From Candidatus Enterococcus murrayae (GTDB taxonomy: Bacteria > Bacillota > Bacilli > Lactobacillales > Enterococcaceae), in the NCBI RefSeq assembly GCF_017315985.1, contig NZ_JAFLVR010000020.1, positions 14,766-78,765 of the forward strand: DNA of 64,000 nt. The letters are read 5' to 3'. Under the pieces are notes generated by a model that was not told the DNA's origin, searched no databases, and saw nothing but the letters and a program-made list of their open reading frames with translations. Every line of letters begins with the position of its first letter. Within the stretch, counting starts at the first letter, position 1. Below, piece by piece: positions 28,579-37,321 of this stretch. A program made the position numbers and the translations under genes.

Positions 28579-28986
28579 ATGTTTGGTTTTTTTAAGAAAA
28601 AGAACAAAACAGAAAAATCAGTAGAAAAAAATGAGCTGTCAGCTGAAGAAAAGGAAGCTTTAGAAAAAGAGCAGCAGGAATTGATGGTCAAAGCTGCTGA
28701 AGCTGAACAGGCGAATCCAGCTGAAAAAAGTGAATTAGCCAGTCTGTATGAAACGCTTGGCTTGAACCATGCCAAGCTGGAGCAAATTGATTCTGCCATC
28801 GAAAGTTTAGAAAAAAGCTTAGACTACAAACTGACGATCGGTGATGGCTACAAGAAATTAATGAGCCTTTACAATGGGAAACGTGCGGAGGCCGCTCGCA
28901 ATGGCGACGATGCGGGTATCGAAAAGTATATGGGCAAAATGGATGAAATGCGTCAAATTGCCAAAAAAGTGACGATCAGCGGGTAA
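28579..28986 (+). CDS. TPR-like helical protein in PTS operon
   Basis: 135 residues, highly charged. The N terminus FGFFKKKNKTEKSVEKNE is followed by a Glu/Lys-rich coiled coil, and residues 50-95 (SELASLYETLGLNHAKLEQI, then DSAIESLEKSL) look like one or two tetratricopeptide repeats. I do not recognise a named family. It sits 17 bp after EIIC and 30 bp before the aldolase, so it is an operon member, perhaps a protein-protein adaptor (inference). Confidence 0.7.
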   Translation: MFGFFKKKNKTEKSVEKNELSAEEKEALEKEQQELMVKAAEAEQANPAEKSELASLYETLGLNHAKLEQIDSAIESLEKSLDYKLTIGDGYKKLMSLYNGKRAEAARNGDDAGIEKYMGKMDEMRQIAKKVTISG

Positions 28987-29016
28987 TTAATCAAAAGAAA
29001 AGAAGGTATTGGATAA

Positions 29017-29883
29017 ATGTATAAAACATTAAAAGAAGTAACGCAAATAGCAGAAGATTTGAACATGACGATTGGGGCGTTTAATACGCATAATTTGGAA
29101 ATGCTGCCGGAAATGATTCGCGCAGCAAAGGAAATGGGTTCTCCGATCATTATTCAAACGAGTATCGATACTGCTAAATATATTGGCTACGATGTGATGG
29201 TCGCAGTGGTGAAGGAGATAGCGAATACGGAAATGGTAGATGTGGCACTGCATTTAGACCATGCCAGAGACTTTAATGAGATCAAAGCGGCGATTGATGC
29301 AGGCTATTCCAGCGTGATGTATGACGGCTCGCATTTACCCTTCAAAGAAAACATCGCCAAAACGAAAGCAGTCGTTGAATATGCTCATGCCAAAGGGGTT
29401 TCTGTTGAAGGCGAATTAGGGACGATCGGCGGTACAGAAGAAGGAATTTCTGTAGCAGAAAACGACAAGGTTTATACAAAACCTGCTGATGCGGTAGAGT
29501 TTGTAAAACAAACAGCGATTGATGCTCTTGCCATCGCTATTGGAACGAATCACGGACAATTCAAATCCAAAACAGAAGTAAACATTCCATTATTAAAGGA
29601 AATTCATGCAGTGGTAGATGTACCATTAGTCATTCATGGCGGTACTGGTGTGAGGGAGGAGGATTATCCAGAATTGATCAACAATGGCATCCGCAAATTT
29701 AACGTTGGAACCGAATTATTAGTGAATTGGACCAAAGTGGCGAAGGAATCATTCGGAGAAACAGAAGTAAATAAATCGCTTCGTCATAATGTCATACCAG
29801 CTAATCAGGCGGTCAAAGAAATCGTCAAACATAAAATCAGTCTGTTTATGAACGTAGACAGCCCTTTAGCGATGCAAAAGTAA
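29017..29883 (+). CDS. Class II (zinc) ketose-bisphosphate aldolase
   Basis: 288 residues of the GatY/KbaY/FbaA family. Asp81 and His82 in LHLDHARD are the catalytic Asp and a zinc ligand, MYDGSHLP follows, GELGTIGG is the next active-site strand, and VIHGGTG is the phosphate/zinc region. It cleaves a ketose 1,6-bisphosphate or 1-phosphate into dihydroxyacetone phosphate and an aldehyde. It is co-operonic with an ascorbate-type PTS and a P-loop kinase, which together could make the bisphosphate it splits. Confidence 0.9.
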   Translation: MYKTLKEVTQIAEDLNMTIGAFNTHNLEMLPEMIRAAKEMGSPIIIQTSIDTAKYIGYDVMVAVVKEIANTEMVDVALHLDHARDFNEIKAAIDAGYSSVMYDGSHLPFKENIAKTKAVVEYAHAKGVSVEGELGTIGGTEEGISVAENDKVYTKPADAVEFVKQTAIDALAIAIGTNHGQFKSKTEVNIPLLKEIHAVVDVPLVIHGGTGVREEDYPELINNGIRKFNVGTELLVNWTKVAKESFGETEVNKSLRHNVIPANQAVKEIVKHKISLFMNVDSPLAMQK

Positions 29884-29884
29884 G

Positions 29885-30502
29885 ATGAAAAAGTATTTGA
29901 TTTTGATCGCAGGCAGTCCGGCAACGGGAAAGTCTTATCTGATCAATGAAATGTGGCGTGTTCTAGGAGATTTCTTCCTGATCACGCCGGATGAGGGGAA
30001 GGAAATCCTGGCTGATCAGATCGGCTTTGACAATCTAACGGAGAAGAATGAGTTAGAGAACAAAGTTTGGGCGTTCTATTACAATGCTCTATCTTTATAT
30101 ATGGAAGCAGGGAAGCGCATCGTAGTTTCCGAATATCCTTTTAGTGATAAGCAAAAAGCTAAATTAAAAGATTTAGCCGAACACTATCACTACGAACCAA
30201 TCACGATTCGCTTAGTCGCAGATTTTGACGTTCTTTGGAATCGCAGAAAGGTTAGAGATGTTGAACCCGATCGCCACCTGAGCCATATTATGACGCATTA
30301 TCATTTTGGCGACACACTGATTGATCGAACACAGGCGGATAATCTGATTACAAGGGAAGCCTTTCGTGAAATTATCGACACACGAGGATACAACCAATTT
30401 CAATTAGGCCATTTAACAGAATTTGATGTATCTGATTTCTCAACGGTCAATTATGAGCCCTTTCTAAAAGAGTTAGCTGAACAAATAGCACAGAACCGCT
30501 GA
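29885..30502 (+). CDS. P-loop kinase (AAA_33/zeta-toxin-like)
   Basis: 205 residues. A Walker A motif GSPATGKS lies at residues 10-17 and an Asp-containing strand FLITPDEGKEIL follows. The C-terminal half has a basic segment near WNRRKVRDVEPDRH, suited to a lid that binds phosphate. It overlaps the end of the aldolase operon (1-bp gap) with almost no ribosome site, so coupling is likely. It may phosphorylate the imported sugar phosphate before aldol cleavage (inference). No antitoxin partner is near, which argues against a zeta toxin. Confidence 0.75.
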   Translation: MKKYLILIAGSPATGKSYLINEMWRVLGDFFLITPDEGKEILADQIGFDNLTEKNELENKVWAFYYNALSLYMEAGKRIVVSEYPFSDKQKAKLKDLAEHYHYEPITIRLVADFDVLWNRRKVRDVEPDRHLSHIMTHYHFGDTLIDRTQADNLITREAFREIIDTRGYNQFQLGHLTEFDVSDFSTVNYEPFLKELAEQIAQNR

Positions 30503-30526
30503 TCGCTCAGATCAGCGGTTCTTTCT
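30493..30526 (+). terminator. Rho-independent terminator
   Basis: A perfect 12-bp stem, GAACCGCTGATC with GATCAGCGGTTC and a 5-base loop, overlaps the kinase stop codon and is followed by TTTC. Confidence 0.75.
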
Positions 30527-30574
30527 ACTATTGATTTCAAAAAACAAAGAGTATCAGTGATCAATAATTACTAT

Positions 30575-32836
30575 TTATTGGTTAAAAAAGGTCTTTAAAT
30601 GTTTGGCAGTATAGGACTTTTGGCAGTTTAAAAGATCAGACAGTATCCCTTGAAATAATACATGTCCGCCATTAATTCCGCCTCGAGGCCCAAGATCAAT
30701 GATCCAATCAGCTTGACTAATGATGGATAAATTGTGTTCCAAAACAATCAAGGTTTTGCCCCGCTTTTTTAATTTACGCAAGAGAACGAGTAAACTCTCA
30801 ATATCACTCTCGTGCAGTCCAGTGCTGGGTTCATCAAAAATCATGGTTGGCGCTTCTGCCATGTCCTCTTTTAGCAGCATCGCAGCGATTTTTAATCGTT
30901 GTCTTTCACCGCCCGATAACGTGTCGAGGCTTTGACCTAAAGTGACGTAGGCTAAATTTGTTTCGACTAAAACGTCTAGCGCTTTTTTGATTTCTGGAAC
31001 AGTAATCAGTGTACACGCTTCGGAAACCGTCAATCCAAAAAGCTCATCGATAGTATAACCATTCCAGCGATACTTTAACGCTTCTTGATTGTAGCGTTTG
31101 CCCTGACATTTTTCACAAACCTGTCGAACATCGCCCATATAAGCCAAATCATATTTTATATAGCCTTTTCCTTTGCACTCAGGGCAAGCGCCGGTCCCAT
31201 TGAAAGTAAATAGAGAAGCTGACTTTCCAGATGACTTGGCATATTCACGTCTAATAGCATCGAAAATGCCTAAGTAAGTCAGTAAATTCGATCGATTGCT
31301 TCCTCTGATCGGCGTTTGATCAAAGGTAATGGCCTCTGGATATTTTTTTGTAAATAATTTGCGGATCAATGTACTTTTACCAGAACCTGCGAGACCCGAA
31401 ACCACAGTCAACGCGGCTTTTGGAAGTTCTACCGATTGATTTTTGATATTATGAGCACTCACGTTTTCTAATGTGTAAAAATCTGTATAAGATGTCCTAT
31501 TTGAAGTGAGCCGATGCGGCTTTTTTAATGCCTTGGCAGTCAGCGTATTTGATTCTAGGAAGGCGGGGTAGCTCCCTTGGAAGGTGATTTCACCACCTTT
31601 GGCACCAGCACTAGGACCTAACTCAACAATAAAATCCGCGATTCTGATGATATCTGGATCATGATCGACGAGGACAACCGTATTTCCTTTTTCCCTTAGC
31701 ATGGTAAAAATTTTATTGATGCCGATAATATCTTCGGGATGAAGACCGACGCTGGGCTCATCAAAAATATACAAAACATCTGAGAGTGAGCTGTTCAAAT
31801 GTTTCGTCATTTTTAGTCGTTGGGATTCTCCTCCGGATAGAGTGCCTGTGGTTCGGCCAAGAGTTAAATAATCCAGACCAACAGAAATCATTGTTTTCAA
31901 CCGATTCTTTAGATCAATCAGGATTGTCTCGACTTGGTCATTTTCAATCGAGGAAAGAAAGTCCAGCAGTTCCTGAATCGGCATTGTCACACAGTCAGCA
32001 ATAGAGACATTATTGATCTTAGCTGAGCGCACAAGACTGTTGACACGAGAGCCGTGACATTCTGGACATTCGACTGTTGTAGTCACTCGATTAATGTCCT
32101 TCTGATATTGTTTCGAGTCTTTTTCGATCACCGTTTTTTGGATCCGATCGATTACTCCTGTATAAAATCCGGTCTTTGGAAATTTATCTGTAGCATTTAT
32201 GGGTTTACTGCCTTTATCGTAAAGCAGTCTCTTTAGCTCAGCCTCCGAAAAATCTTTTATTTTTTTATGATTATCAAAATAGCCAGACTCTGTGTAGCGA
32301 GTCAAACGCCAGCCTCCCGGTTGAAAGGTAGGGAATTGGATGGCTCCTTCTGTTAATGAACGGTCGAAATCAATGAGCTCCTGCAAATCAAAGGTTAAGC
32401 ATTCTCCAGTCCCTTGACAGTTTGGACACATTCCTGTGGGATTATTGAATGAGTAAATCATTGAATAACCAATGAAAGGCTGAGCAATTCTTGAATAAAG
32501 CAAACGTAAGGAAGCATAAATATCGGTGGCAGTTCCAACTGTCGATCGAATATTACCGCCAATTTTTTTCTGGTCGATCACGATAGAAACAGGCAGATTT
32601 TCAATTTTATCAACGATCGGACGTTCGTAATGAGGGAGCATTTGCTGAATATAGCTTGAATAGGTCTCGTTTAACAGTCGTTGGGATTCTGCGGCTAGCG
32701 TATCGAAAACTAAAGACGATTTTCCAGAACCTGAAAGGCCCGTGACAACTGTAATCTTTCCTTTGGGAATAAAGATAGAAATATTTTTCAAGTTATTGCT
32801 TCTTGCGCCGAAAATACTAATTGTTTGGGACATGCT
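30575..32836 (-). CDS. UvrA-like (UvrA2 class) ABC ATPase
   Basis: 753 residues from ATG 32836. It has two ABC ATPase modules, with Walker A GLSGSGKSS near residue 33 and GLAGSGKST near 480, and signatures LSGGESQRLK and LSGGERQRLK. Zinc-finger pairs CPNC, CPEC and CEKC are present. At about 750 residues it is shorter than UvrA (about 940) and seems to lack the UvrB-binding region, as in UvrA2/DrrC proteins linked to drug or DNA-damage resistance. It overlaps the MarR gene by about 20 bp, so the pair is one operon. Confidence 0.87.
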   Translation of the reverse strand, partial: SMSQTISIFGARSNNLKNISIFIPKGKITVVTGLSGSGKSSLVFDTLAAESQRLLNETYSSYIQQMLPHYERPIVDKIENLPVSIVIDQKKIGGNIRSTVGTATDIYASLRLLYSRIAQPFIGYSMIYSFNNPTGMCPNCQGTGECLTFDLQELIDFDRSLTEGAIQFPTFQPGGWRLTRYTESGYFDNHKKIKDFSEAELKRLLYDKGSKPINATDKFPKTGFYTGVIDRIQKTVIEKDSKQYQKDINRVTTTVECPECHGSRVNSLVRSAKINNVSIADCVTMPIQELLDFLSSIENDQVETILIDLKNRLKTMISVGLDYLTLGRTTGTLSGGESQRLKMTKHLNSSLSDVLYIFDEPSVGLHPEDIIGINKIFTMLREKGNTVVLVDHDPDIIRIADFIVELGPSAGAKGGEITFQGSYPAFLESNTLTAKALKKPHRLTSNRTSYTDFYTLENVSAHNIKNQSVELPKAALTVVSGLAGSGKSTLIRKLFTKKYPEAITFDQTPIRGSNRSNLLTYLGIFDAIRREYAKSSGKSASLFTFNGTGACPECKGKGYIKYDLAYMGDVRQVCEKCQGKRYNQEALKYRWNGYTIDELFGLTVSEACTLITVPEIKKALDVLVETNLAYVTLGQSLDTLSGGERQRLKIAAMLLKEDMAEAPTMIFDEPSTGLHESDIESLLVLLRKLKKRGKTLIVLEHNLSIISQADWIIDLGPRGGINGGHVLFQGILSDLLNCQKSYTAKHLKTFFNQ

Positions 32837-33266
32837 TGCGCATCCTTTCCTCTTCAAAAGCACGAATCAGTTTGTTAGCACATTGAGTAAAGAGCGTTTT
32901 TTCTTCAGTGGAGAGTACGGCATCGGCAGTTTCATAGAGATAGGTATGTCCGGCATCAACCGAATCAAGAAAAGTTCTACCCGCTGATGAGAGACTCGTT
33001 AGTAACCCGCGACCATCTTGCTGATTAACGGTTTGAATGACATAGCCTTTTTCCTTAAGCGTTTTGATAGCTTTTGAAAATTTTGATGGACGAATGTGTA
33101 GTTGTTCGGCTAATAAGGAAGGTGAGGACGGGCCTTTTTGACGTAATAAATTTAAAATATCATATTGCAGCCAAGAAAGTTCATTAGGATTAACGAGGTT
33201 ACGTTCGGCAACTAGTTCACATTGTAGTTGAATCAAGGCTGATTTTAAGTTAGACAGTTTTATCAC
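32817..33266 (-). CDS. MarR-family transcriptional regulator
   Basis: 149 residues as drawn. The winged helix spans about 45-110, with PSLLAEQLHIRPSKFSKAI as recognition region. The GTG at 33266 lies inside AGGAGTG, so the true start may be an unusual CTG at 33257, eight bases after AGGAG. It is co-transcribed with the UvrA2-like gene and probably represses it until a DNA-binding drug appears (inference). Confidence 0.82.
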   Translation of the reverse strand: MIKLSNLKSALIQLQCELVAERNLVNPNELSWLQYDILNLLRQKGPSSPSLLAEQLHIRPSKFSKAIKTLKEKGYVIQTVNQQDGRGLLTSLSSAGRTFLDSVDAGHTYLYETADAVLSTEEKTLFTQCANKLIRAFEEERMRKHVPNN

Positions 33267-33290
33267 TCCTAAAATAGTTTCTTTTTGGAA

Positions 33291-33376
33291 ATTATATCTA
33301 AAAGAAAAATAAAAATCAATTGATTAAAAAATATTTTATTTGTTAACTTGACTTTTTTCTTTTGATTGATTCTAAT
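33291..33376. promoter_or_regulatory. Divergent promoters of marR-uvrA2 and levR genes with AATCAATTGATT palindrome
   Basis: Minus strand: -35 TTGATT (33314-33319) and -10 TATAAT (33291-33296), 17 bp apart. Plus strand: -35 TTGACT (33348-33353) and -10 TCTAAT (33371-33376), 17 bp apart. A perfect 12-bp palindrome AATCAATTGATT at 33314-33325 overlaps the minus -35 and is a good MarR operator candidate. Confidence 0.65.
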
Positions 33377-33443
33377 TGTTCTTAAAGAGTGCTCTCATGT
33401 TAATCACTAGACAGCATTAAAAATTGATTTTGGAGGTGATGAA

Positions 33444-36014
33444 ATGAAGCGATCAAGGTACGTCATTTATGATCATTTAGAAGAATTGTCAACTCTGCAG
33501 AGCCAAGTTACCACTACAGAAATTGCCGAAAGTACCGGATTGAGTAGAAATGTAGTCACAACTTATTTGTCACAGCTTTTAGATGAAGGGCTGGTGAAGA
33601 AATACGGGACACGGCCTGTTTATTGGCTGCCCGTAACAAGTGCAGTCGATTCTTTTTCAGAATTTATTGGTTCAGATGGCAGTCTGAAAAAGGAAATAGA
33701 TGAATGTAAAGCGGCAGTAACTTATCCGCCTAAAGGCTTTCCTGTTTTAATAACCGGCGAATCTGGAGTAGGGAAGAGTTATTTGGCCTCTTTGATCCAT
33801 CAGTATGCTATCTCGCAAAAGGTAATCAAGGAAACGGGACGTTTTGTGACGTTGAACTGTGCAGATTATGCCAATAATCCAGAGCTGCTTTCATCTGTTT
33901 TGTTTGGTTATCGTAAAGGCGCTTTTACTGGAGCTGAGCAGGACACTGAAGGGTTAGTAAAACAAGCCGATGGTGGATTTATCTTCTTAGATGAAGTTCA
34001 TCGTCTAAATAGTGAAAATCAGGAAAAATTATTCACACTATTGGATTTGGGAAAATATTATCCATTAGGAGAAAAGGAACAGGCAATTGATGTTGATCTG
34101 CGGTTCATTTTTGCTACGACAGAATCATTAGACGACACACTTTTACGGACCTTTCGGCGAAGAGTTCCTATGGTAGTCCATTTACCAGCCTTCCATGAAA
34201 GGCCGATCCACGAACGTTTGAAAATTACCTTAACTAATTTTGTACAGGAATCAGTAAATTTAGAAAAGGATTTTGACTTAAGCCTCTCAGAAGTTTTTGA
34301 ACTGGTCAATCAGTCTTATAAAGGGAACTTAGGTGATCTAAAAAATCGCGTTCGTCTTCAGTGTGCCCGGGCATTCATGGAGCAAAAGCAGCAGCCGGTG
34401 ATTCAGGTCGGAACAAATGAAAATGGGACAATTCATGTTTCTCCCGATACGAATTGTGATTCAGAAATCAAAGATATGTTTGAGCATCGTCTTGCTGAAC
34501 TATTGCAAGCAGTACTCGTTCCTGAAAAGCTTGCTTCAATGAATGAGTGCCGATTTTTGATTCAAACTGAAATCAAGAAAATCAGAAGGCTGTTCGATCG
34601 TTCGGACTTGGATTCATTGATTATAGAAAGCTATCTGGAGAAAATCCGTCAGCAAACCGCTGCACATAAGGCTCGCTATGGTGTTTTTTCGCGACTGAGT
34701 GAAGAAACTTTGCAGCAGGCTGCCCTGATTTTATATTTATTTATTGAATCAAAAGAAAAGTGTGCCTCAATGAAAGATGCGATCAATCAAGTGAAGGAAC
34801 AGTACCCGAGATCCTATTATTTGATAGGGGAGCTCGTGGAAAGCCTTCGTCGTACAGTAGGACTCGAAGCTGAGGAAATCGAGTATTTAAGCTGTCTATT
34901 CTTGTTCATTTTGATAGGGGAAGATTATCGGGAAATCGAAAAGGTGCCGTTTCTTTGTATTCTAGTCTCACACGGAAGTATGGCCTCAAGTATCCAAACA
35001 GTCGTTAACAATCTTTGTCAAAACTATTTATTTGAAGCCTTTGATATGCCGATCGATGCTTCCATGCAGCAAATTAGTCGAGAAGTTACGAGCTTCATTC
35101 AGAAACAAACGAAAAAGAATCAAGAAGTTATTCTGCTATTTGATATGGGTTCATTGAGTCAAATGTATAAAGAGATTAAGAAGCAATCAGATGCGGATTT
35201 AATGGTCATCAATAATTTGACGACTTCGATGGCTTTAGATATGGGACTGAAGGTTCAGCAGCAATTGTCTTTCAAAGAAATTGCAAAAAAAGCAGAAACA
35301 TACAATGAACTGACGAATGTTCAATATTTTGAGGGAATCTCTCAAAATAAAAATATTATTGTTTCATGTATGTCGGGTGTCGGCCTGTCGGAAGAAATTA
35401 AACGCATCATGCAACAGTGTCTGCATGAGGACACTGAGATTATAACGATGGATTATAAAGATTTAAAGCAGACTTTAAATTCACATGAGCTTGATTACTT
35501 CTCTAATACACAGCTGATTTTAACAACGACGGATATTGATTCGTTTACGGAATTGTCCATCCTGAACATCTATGCAGTGATGGAGCAAAGCGGTGCAGAT
35601 GAATTGCAGCAATTATTAGTGCAAAATGGAGAATCCGAAGAAAATTGCGCTGTGTTGCTAGAACAATTATTACAATTCTTCACGTTAGAAGGAATCGGTG
35701 CACGCCTGCAATTCTTAAATCCTAAGATCGTGATTCAAGAAGTTCAAGAAATCATAAGCAAGTATGAACAGTATTATGGGCTAAAACTTTCTGGTCGAGA
35801 TTTATTGAATTTATCCATGCACATTGCTTTGATGATCGAACGTCTGATGGTAAATACAGAAGATGATGATTTCCAGGAGGAGTTAGATGCTGTGAAAAAG
35901 GAATTTTACGAGGTGTCTAAGAGTATTTTTTATCAGATCGAGAAGAAATACAACGTCGTGGTAAATGATTATGAGCTTTCCTTGATGTATGAATTATTGA
36001 AAATGAGATTCTAA
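33444..36014 (+). CDS. LevR-type sigma-54-dependent PTS activator
   Basis: 856 residues. In order: winged helix (1-65), AAA+ sigma-54 interaction domain (about 75-310) with Walker A GESGVGKS, the sigma-54 contact motif GAFTGA and Walker B GGFIFLDEV, PRD1 (about 440-500), a mannose-type EIIA domain with LVSHGSMASS near residue 515, an EIIB-like part with VSCMSGVGLSEE near 640, and PRD2 (about 750-856). It activates the mannose-type PTS operon that follows, where a perfect -24/-12 promoter is found. GGAGGTGATG sets the start. Confidence 0.93.
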   Translation: MKRSRYVIYDHLEELSTLQSQVTTTEIAESTGLSRNVVTTYLSQLLDEGLVKKYGTRPVYWLPVTSAVDSFSEFIGSDGSLKKEIDECKAAVTYPPKGFPVLITGESGVGKSYLASLIHQYAISQKVIKETGRFVTLNCADYANNPELLSSVLFGYRKGAFTGAEQDTEGLVKQADGGFIFLDEVHRLNSENQEKLFTLLDLGKYYPLGEKEQAIDVDLRFIFATTESLDDTLLRTFRRRVPMVVHLPAFHERPIHERLKITLTNFVQESVNLEKDFDLSLSEVFELVNQSYKGNLGDLKNRVRLQCARAFMEQKQQPVIQVGTNENGTIHVSPDTNCDSEIKDMFEHRLAELLQAVLVPEKLASMNECRFLIQTEIKKIRRLFDRSDLDSLIIESYLEKIRQQTAAHKARYGVFSRLSEETLQQAALILYLFIESKEKCASMKDAINQVKEQYPRSYYLIGELVESLRRTVGLEAEEIEYLSCLFLFILIGEDYREIEKVPFLCILVSHGSMASSIQTVVNNLCQNYLFEAFDMPIDASMQQISREVTSFIQKQTKKNQEVILLFDMGSLSQMYKEIKKQSDADLMVINNLTTSMALDMGLKVQQQLSFKEIAKKAETYNELTNVQYFEGISQNKNIIVSCMSGVGLSEEIKRIMQQCLHEDTEIITMDYKDLKQTLNSHELDYFSNTQLILTTTDIDSFTELSILNIYAVMEQSGADELQQLLVQNGESEENCAVLLEQLLQFFTLEGIGARLQFLNPKIVIQEVQEIISKYEQYYGLKLSGRDLLNLSMHIALMIERLMVNTEDDDFQEELDAVKKEFYEVSKSIFYQIEKKYNVVVNDYELSLMYELLKMRF

Positions 36015-36025
36015 TAACTGCTTAA

Positions 36026-36058
36026 AATAGTGCTTGTTTTATTAAGCACTATTTTTTT
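36026..36058 (+). terminator. Rho-independent terminator
   Basis: AATAGTGCTT pairs with AAGCACTATT over an 8-base loop and runs into T7. It ends the levR-type gene. Confidence 0.85.
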
Positions 36059-36066
36059 GTGCTTAA
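36042..36066 (+). promoter_or_regulatory. TTAAGCAC inverted repeat, candidate activator binding site
   Basis: TTAAGCAC at 36042-36049 and GTGCTTAA at 36059-36066 form a perfect 8-bp inverted repeat, 30 bp before the -24 element. A further TTAAGCAC lies at 36187-36194. It could be the upstream site for the LevR-like activator. It partly shares bases with the terminator, which makes the reading less certain. Confidence 0.4.
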
Positions 36067-36095
36067 TACCTATTGCTGGATCAGTATTTTTAAAG

Positions 36096-36112
36096 TTGGC
36101 ACGGCAATTGCT
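36096..36112 (+). promoter_or_regulatory. Sigma-54 (-24/-12) promoter
   Basis: TTGGCACGGCAATTGCT has the GG of -24 and GC of -12 at the required spacing, matching YTGGCACGNNNNTTGCW throughout. It lies between a LevR-type activator and the mannose-family EIIA gene, the standard arrangement for sigma-54-controlled PTS operons. Confidence 0.88.
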
Positions 36113-36126
36113 TTTAGTAAGATGAG

Positions 36127-36262
36127 AAGGATGTCAGCTTCACCTGTCGCAGACTGCTTAAACAAAAGGTGTCTTGCAGCAACGCTTAAGCACTTTAGTT
36201 GTAGGCTGGAAGGCATTCGAATCAAACGATTTTAAATGATTACTTTGAAAAGGATAAGGAGG
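36127..36262 (+). repeat. Divergent single copy of the PTS-leader unit
   Basis: The leader begins AAGGATGTCAGCTTCACCTG and later reads GGCATTCGAATCAAAC before ATAAGGAGG, in the same order and spacing as array units at 26432 and 56281. CACCT with AGGTG occupies the place of CTCTT with AAGAG, a paired change. It fills the leader between the sigma-54 promoter and the EIIA ribosome site. Homology to the arrays is my alignment by eye. Confidence 0.55.
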
Positions 36263-36268
36263 GAGAGC

Positions 36269-36682
36269 ATGACAAAAATTGCGATCGCGACACATGGGAA
36301 TTTTGCTAAAGGGTTAAAGAGTACGCTGGAGCTGTTCATTCCAAATGAATCAATTAGCTATTTAACTGCTTATGTTGAGGAGGAGCCTTCAATCGATGAT
36401 CAGATCAAGCGCTTTTTTGATTCTTTAGAAGGAGAATCAGCAATTATTTTTACTGATTTATTGGGTGGAAGTGTGAATCAAAAGGTATTACTGGCAAGTT
36501 CTGGAAAAAACACGAAAATTATCGCTGGTTTTAATTTATCATTAGTATTAGAGGTAATATTAAACAAGGAACAATTGACAGAGGAACGATTGTCCCAGCT
36601 GATTACTTCTGCACGAGAAACCATGCAGGTAGTAGCACCCATCGCTGGTTCAGAAATGAACGAAGACGAATTTTTTGCTTAA
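36269..36682 (+). CDS. PTS EIIA, mannose family
   Basis: 137 residues from ATG 36269, right after AAGGAGGGAG; an in-frame ATG at 36236 precedes that site. The phospho-acceptor is His9 in ATHGNFAKGL. Single-domain EIIA of the ManX/LevD fold, cytosolic. It passes phosphate from HPr to the EIIB at 36818. First gene of the sigma-54-driven operon. Confidence 0.88.
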   Translation: MTKIAIATHGNFAKGLKSTLELFIPNESISYLTAYVEEEPSIDDQIKRFFDSLEGESAIIFTDLLGGSVNQKVLLASSGKNTKIIAGFNLSLVLEVILNKEQLTEERLSQLITSARETMQVVAPIAGSEMNEDEFFA

Positions 36683-36817
36683 AAACGGCAGGTTGCAATT
36701 ACCCTTCAATAGGACCAGTGGATTGCTGGGTGCACGAAAAATCATTCATTCGTTACGAGTTAGTCTTATTGCAGGTGACTGCTTACTAAAAAACATCAGG
36801 ATAAAAGGAGAATAGGT

Positions 36818-37309
36818 ATGATTAAAGCATTACGAGTAGATGAACGGTTAGTCCATGGACAAATCGCTATGGTTTGGTCAAAAGAACTAAAATTACAAGG
36901 ATTAGTGATCGCAAATGATGAAGTAGCGAACAATGAAACACAAAAAATGGCTTTGCAGATGGCAGTGCCATCCGGGATCAAGTCAATTATTAAGGACATT
37001 GACGGAGCCATTAATTTGTTGAAAAATCCGAAAGCTAGTGAAATGAACTTGATGGTTCTAGTCAAAACAGTAGAAGACGCGTTGAGGATTGCAAAAGAGA
37101 TTTCAACGATTGAATATGTGAATATCGGCAATGCCGGAAAAATGGTTCAAGCAGAGAAGAAACAAATAACCAAATATGTCATGTTGACAGACAGCGAGAT
37201 CGCTGCATTAAAAGAGTTGGTAGACGTTTATCCTGAATCAGCTTTTCAAGCAGTTCCATCTGAAGACAAGGTTTTAGCACGTTCGATCATCAAAGATCAG
37301 AAATTATAG
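36818..37309 (+). CDS. PTS EIIB, mannose family
   Basis: 163 residues. The phosphorylated His13 lies in RVDERLVHGQIAMVW, the signature of mannose-family EIIB subunits. It stands 135 bp after EIIA; that gap carries no clear repeat unit, only weak inverted repeats. It donates phosphate to sugar in the EIIC/EIID channel. AAAAGGAG sets the start. Confidence 0.9.
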   Translation: MIKALRVDERLVHGQIAMVWSKELKLQGLVIANDEVANNETQKMALQMAVPSGIKSIIKDIDGAINLLKNPKASEMNLMVLVKTVEDALRIAKEISTIEYVNIGNAGKMVQAEKKQITKYVMLTDSEIAALKELVDVYPESAFQAVPSEDKVLARSIIKDQKL

Positions 37310-37321
37310 GAGGCGGAAAAT

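Noticed and set aside
29885-30502. Zeta toxin of a toxin-antitoxin pair
   Set aside because: No small antitoxin gene adjoins it. It is the last gene of a sugar operon with a 1-bp gap from an aldolase.
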